This document shows, one piece after another, positions 61,131 to 64,000 of a stretch of 64,000 nucleotides of DNA (position 1 is its first letter; every line of letters begins with the position of its first letter). Below the pieces are notes generated by a model. That model saw nothing but the letters and a program-made list of their open reading frames with translations, did not search any database and was not told where the DNA came from. Source of the DNA: Dillenia suffruticosa (lineage: Eukaryota > Streptophyta > Magnoliopsida > Dilleniales > Dilleniaceae); contig JAVTVX010000001.1 in NCBI GenBank assembly GCA_033439265.1, positions 16,634,608 to 16,698,607 of the forward strand, written 5' to 3'. The translations under genes and the position numbers were made by a program.

Positions 61131-61190
61131 TTCCGCTCGTCACACTCACGAGCGAAATGATCAATTCTATCTCAAACGCAATACTTCACA
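61131..61190 (-). pseudogene. Copia gag zinc-knuckle relic
   Basis: The minus strand preserves DHFAREC, the second half of a CCHC knuckle, with a stop codon within the knuckle. Confidence 0.6.
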
Positions 61191-61289
61191 TTGGTTTTAT
61201 CAAACTCCTTCTTCTCGCATTTTTTTACTTTGTTGTCAGATTTCTTGGATGGTTTTTTTTTGTCTAGATCTCGAGTCTCTTCTCATGTT

Positions 61290-61660
61290 TATGCTATTTG
61301 TTAGGTGCCACATGAATCCTTACTTGACTCCGCAACATAAGCATGACCCAGTACAGCCTACTCGCCTCCAGGTGCTCATTCTCGAACTCAGAATGCCTAC
61401 TCACATCAGCGAAAGTACGAATTCTATTGTCATGTGTAAGATAGGTTTTTATGATCTCCCATGAATCAAGTAAAAAATTGGATCACACCCGGTACATGAA
61501 ATTCATCCGAAATGGGCTCGTCCACATTCTTTAACTTGATAATCATACTTGACATTTGCATCAAATGTTCCATCATTGTATGATCAGCCATTTTCTTTAG
61601 TATCTTAACCATAGGAGCTGAAAAGAGTAACATAATACTCTTTTAGGGTAAGTCAAACCG
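61290..61660 (-). pseudogene. Copia gag (UBN2-type) relic
   Basis: The minus strand gives MADHTMMEHLMQMSSMIIKL, VDEPISDE, then in shifted frames YLTHDN, TFADVSRHSEFENEHLEASR and VAESSK, in the order usual for copia gag just upstream of the zinc knuckle. Several frameshifts. Confidence 0.7.
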
Positions 61661-62924
61661 ACATAAGTTTAAGATACTGCTTAAAGACCATGATCATGTT
61701 ATCATGTATGCTGCTCAGAAGAATTGCCCTAATTTGGTGATCATTTCTCTTCTACACACGATGGACTACCTTATCGCGTCTAACCTAAGATACTGTACCC
61801 TTCCCGTCCTCAGAATCTTATATAGATCTTGCTCCTCGAGAATAAACTGAAATTTCAGGTATAAAATCTCATAGTTTTTAACATTCGGTTTATCCTCCTT
61901 GCAAAGATTTGATACTATAGTTTTCAATCCATCAAAAAAGACTTTAATAACTTACTTATACTTATTCTCACATTTTGTGTACCCTTTGAATCAATAAATC
62001 CCAAATGATTTGAGTATAAACCTTAAAGTGAGAGTATGAGTCAACGGATACCATACACCATAATCTAAACTCGCATCTTATCATCTAGATTTGAATTCAA
62101 CACACAAAAATCCACAAAAAGTCATATTTAATAGCATGAGATTCTAAAAAAAATAGAAAAATCCAATCAAGAAGACTTGATGTGCTGTCGGAGGCATGCT
62201 TGATGTGCTGTCGGAGGCATGCCCCAGACATTGCGACTGAGCCACATGCCTGTACGCTCCTCTAGGTCAAAACCATCCTGGACCACCTAATCCGGTTCAC
62301 ACTCCTCTGCACGCACCAGCTCCCGTGGGCTGCACATGCTTCTTCGCATGTGTAATCCATGTGCCTGCGGGTTGGGATAGGATCTTCTTCGCATGACTCC
62401 TTGCAGTCGGGTCTGCACAACCCGACAGCCCAAAAACCCAATTTCGGCCACTTTTAATGTCGTTTTTCATCTGAAAATTATAATTGGGTATCCTCTAAAT
62501 ATCATTGACTCAATTTTAGGAGATTTAAGCCCTAACAATGGCAGATTCAACCACCCCAGTCATGGCCCTTCACAGCCATTTTCAAAATCTCAGTTTCCAG
62601 CAACAACAGTTACAATTGATCACTCAAATTGATAGATCTGAGTGTCGGGAACCCATTTAGACCATTTTCATGCATCCATTTGTCCTCTAACTTGACAGAT
62701 CTAAGATTTTGATGTCCGTATGGTTACAAACTTCGACCGGACTTTTCATGGCCTAAACATGCTCAAAAAATTCAACAAATTTTTTTTTTATAATCCTTAG
62801 GCCATGGGTATTCTCGTGGTATTCTCAGATTCGTGAAACTCATCATTGATCCAAACTCTAAATTTTATACTATACACATTTTATACCCAAAAAATTTTAA
62901 AAAATTTTTATTAAATCTATCGAT
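61661..62924. other. Copia 5' internal region (start of gag and leader)
   Basis: Contains the poorly preserved gag start and a GC-richer block (62200-62420). A perfect 23-bp tandem duplication lies at 62176-62198 and 62199-62221. No open frame is convincing. Confidence 0.5.
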
Positions 62925-62938
62925 CACTCTAATACCAA
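62925..62938 (-). other. Copia primer-binding site
   Basis: TTGGTATTAGAGTG on the minus strand directly follows the LTR's terminal CA. It matches the usual TGGTATCAGAGC complement of initiator-methionine tRNA with few changes. Confidence 0.75.
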
Positions 62939-63403
62939 TGTTAGATTTAATTGCATGCAACAGAAGTGTAAAAAATTGTAGAAATTAATTAGATCAGAAA
63001 TTTTGGATAAATACCTCAATACGTAAGTCTCCAAAAAATCAACTGAGTCGCAAATTTTCTCGTATAGATCATTCGATTGGGATAATGATCATGAAACAAA
63101 CAACCCCACCACGAATTCACGACATCTCAATCTAAAGTTTGGTGAACCCAATGATGAGAGAAATTTTTCTACTCAAAAATTTCTCAAACTCTCAATATTT
63201 CCTTTCTAGAAAAGTGTGTACTTACCCAAAACTCTTTTCTCTCAAAGGTAAGTTCTTTGTGTATATTATTTTTCTTCTTCATTTTTCTCAAATTAAAGAA
63301 GAAAATGCTTACTCACGTAGTATCATTGGGAGGGAGTTTACGTGAAGCGGGGATAATGGGTTAACCATCCTGTCATTATAGAAATTAAATCAAGTGGATG
63401 TTA
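62939..63403 (-). repeat. Copia 5' LTR (right copy), truncated
   Basis: Aligns with 53383-53820, ends in CA next to the primer-binding site, and loses similarity at about 63370-63403. The outer (5') end of the LTR is missing. Confidence 0.75.
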
Positions 63404-63479
63404 TAAGTATTTGGAGCCATTATCAAGAGTCAATCCTTTTGGCCTGCCCTTTTGCATCAATAAACGAGCATTTGTCTCT

Positions 63480-63665
63480 ATTTGTTTTTTTGTTTTCACA
63501 TTCCGGTATTCAAACTTTACCTGACTAATCCGATTCCAATACTGTAAAGTTTATTTTTTAGGTTGGTTCTTCCAAATCCTTTTTTACCATTCTCAGGCTC
63601 AAACTCGAGATTTTTAATTAAGGGGTAGAGTGTCCGACCACTCAACTCAAAGAAATTTGATAGTA
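63480..63665 (-). mobile_element. tRNA-derived SINE with perfect 13-bp target duplications
   Basis: Flanked by AGCATTTGTCTCT at 63467-63479 and 63666-63678. The minus strand begins with a pol III A-box-like GAGTGGTCGG, then CTCTACCCCTTAATTAA and a B-box-like GAGTTTGAGCC, then a body with GGAATCGGATTAGTCAGG and a 3' tail ACAAAAAAACAAAT. Promoter boxes, A-rich tail and target duplications together are diagnostic of a SINE. The perfect duplications indicate a fairly recent insertion. Confidence 0.88.
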
Positions 63666-63678
63666 AGCATTTGTCTCT

Positions 63679-64000
63679 GCTACTCGGTTAATGTCTCATA
63701 TTCTTTCATATGCATTGCATATCCACGTAAAGGGGCTCCTTTTGAGAAATGAAGATTAGTAAATGAACAGAAAAAAAAAAAAAAAAAAAACTTTAAAAAG
63801 GGTCCTACATAATTTTTTTAATAAATGTTATTAAATAACAATTTAAAAATAAAAATCGTAGGTAATTTGACAGTTTCAATTAATGAAATTTCATTGAATT
63901 TTATATTTTTCTCTTAAATTTTACATAAAAATAAATTCCTTAAAATAAAGTGAATTAAAAAGTTTAACTAAGATAAATTTAACTTATTTTTCATTTAGTT
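63679..64000. other. Intergenic AT-rich sequence
   Basis: Contains a run of about 20 A (63770-63790) and otherwise unremarkable AT-rich DNA. No gene recognised. Confidence 0.6.

Larger units (their letters stand above)
53383..63403 (-). mobile_element. Decayed Ty1/copia retrotransposon, split by a nested LTR
   Basis: Read on the minus strand: truncated 5' LTR (62939-63403), initiator-Met primer-binding site, gag, zinc-knuckle relic, integrase, reverse transcriptase, RNase H, polypurine tract, 3' LTR (53383-53894). The gag-integrase-RT-RNase H order identifies Ty1/copia. Removing the nested LTR (54788-57929) leaves about 5.9 kb of internal sequence, normal for the superfamily. All coding regions carry stops and frameshifts, so it is inert. 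The LTRs differ by many substitutions, which indicates an old insertion. Confidence 0.88.

Overview
The window is nuclear DNA of a eudicot plant. The evidence is an R2R3-MYB gene with the standard plant exon layout, a cytosolic malate dehydrogenase relic with plant-type introns, Ty1/copia and long gypsy-type LTR remains, a 5S-derived relic, a tRNA-derived SINE, and a secreted six-cysteine prolamin-like (ECA1/EC1 superfamily) protein. I cannot name the species from the sequence.

Layout. (1) Positions 1-41898 are a head-to-tail array of 1730-bp units: 24 complete copies plus the first 378 bp of a 25th, cut by the left window edge, so the true array may be longer. Each unit carries one intronless minus-strand gene for an identical 126-residue secreted cysteine-rich protein with its own TATA box. 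I found only seven variable sites in 41.5 kb of complete units, all outside the gene. (2) At 41898/41899 near-identity stops abruptly and a strongly diverged remainder of unit 25 follows, holding a broken gene copy, then a truncated diverged unit 26 (to about 43787). (3) A 150-bp unclassified repeat joins this to a 5'-truncated, multiply disabled cytosolic malate dehydrogenase pseudogene (43939-48780). One of its introns holds a 2.86-kb solo LTR and one exon a 305-bp insertion. (4) An apparently intact 260-residue subgroup-2 R2R3-MYB gene lies on the minus strand (50662-51959). (5) A 5S rRNA-derived relic lies near 52.9 kb. (6) A decayed minus-strand Ty1/copia element spans about 53383-63403 and is split by a second 3.1-kb gypsy-type LTR (54788-57929). 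(7) A SINE with perfect 13-bp target duplications lies at 63480-63665.

The only genes that look functional are the 24 array copies and the MYB gene. Relatives of the array protein are typically expressed in gametophytes or egg and synergid cells and act in fertilisation, so a reproductive role is the best inference. The MYB gene belongs to the MYB13/14/15 group that controls phenylpropanoid, stilbene, lignin and cold or defence responses. The two loci show no sign of functional linkage.

The most notable biology is the near-perfect homogenisation of a protein-coding array, with a mosaic SNP pattern that records recombination or conversion between units, next to ancient diverged units that escaped it.
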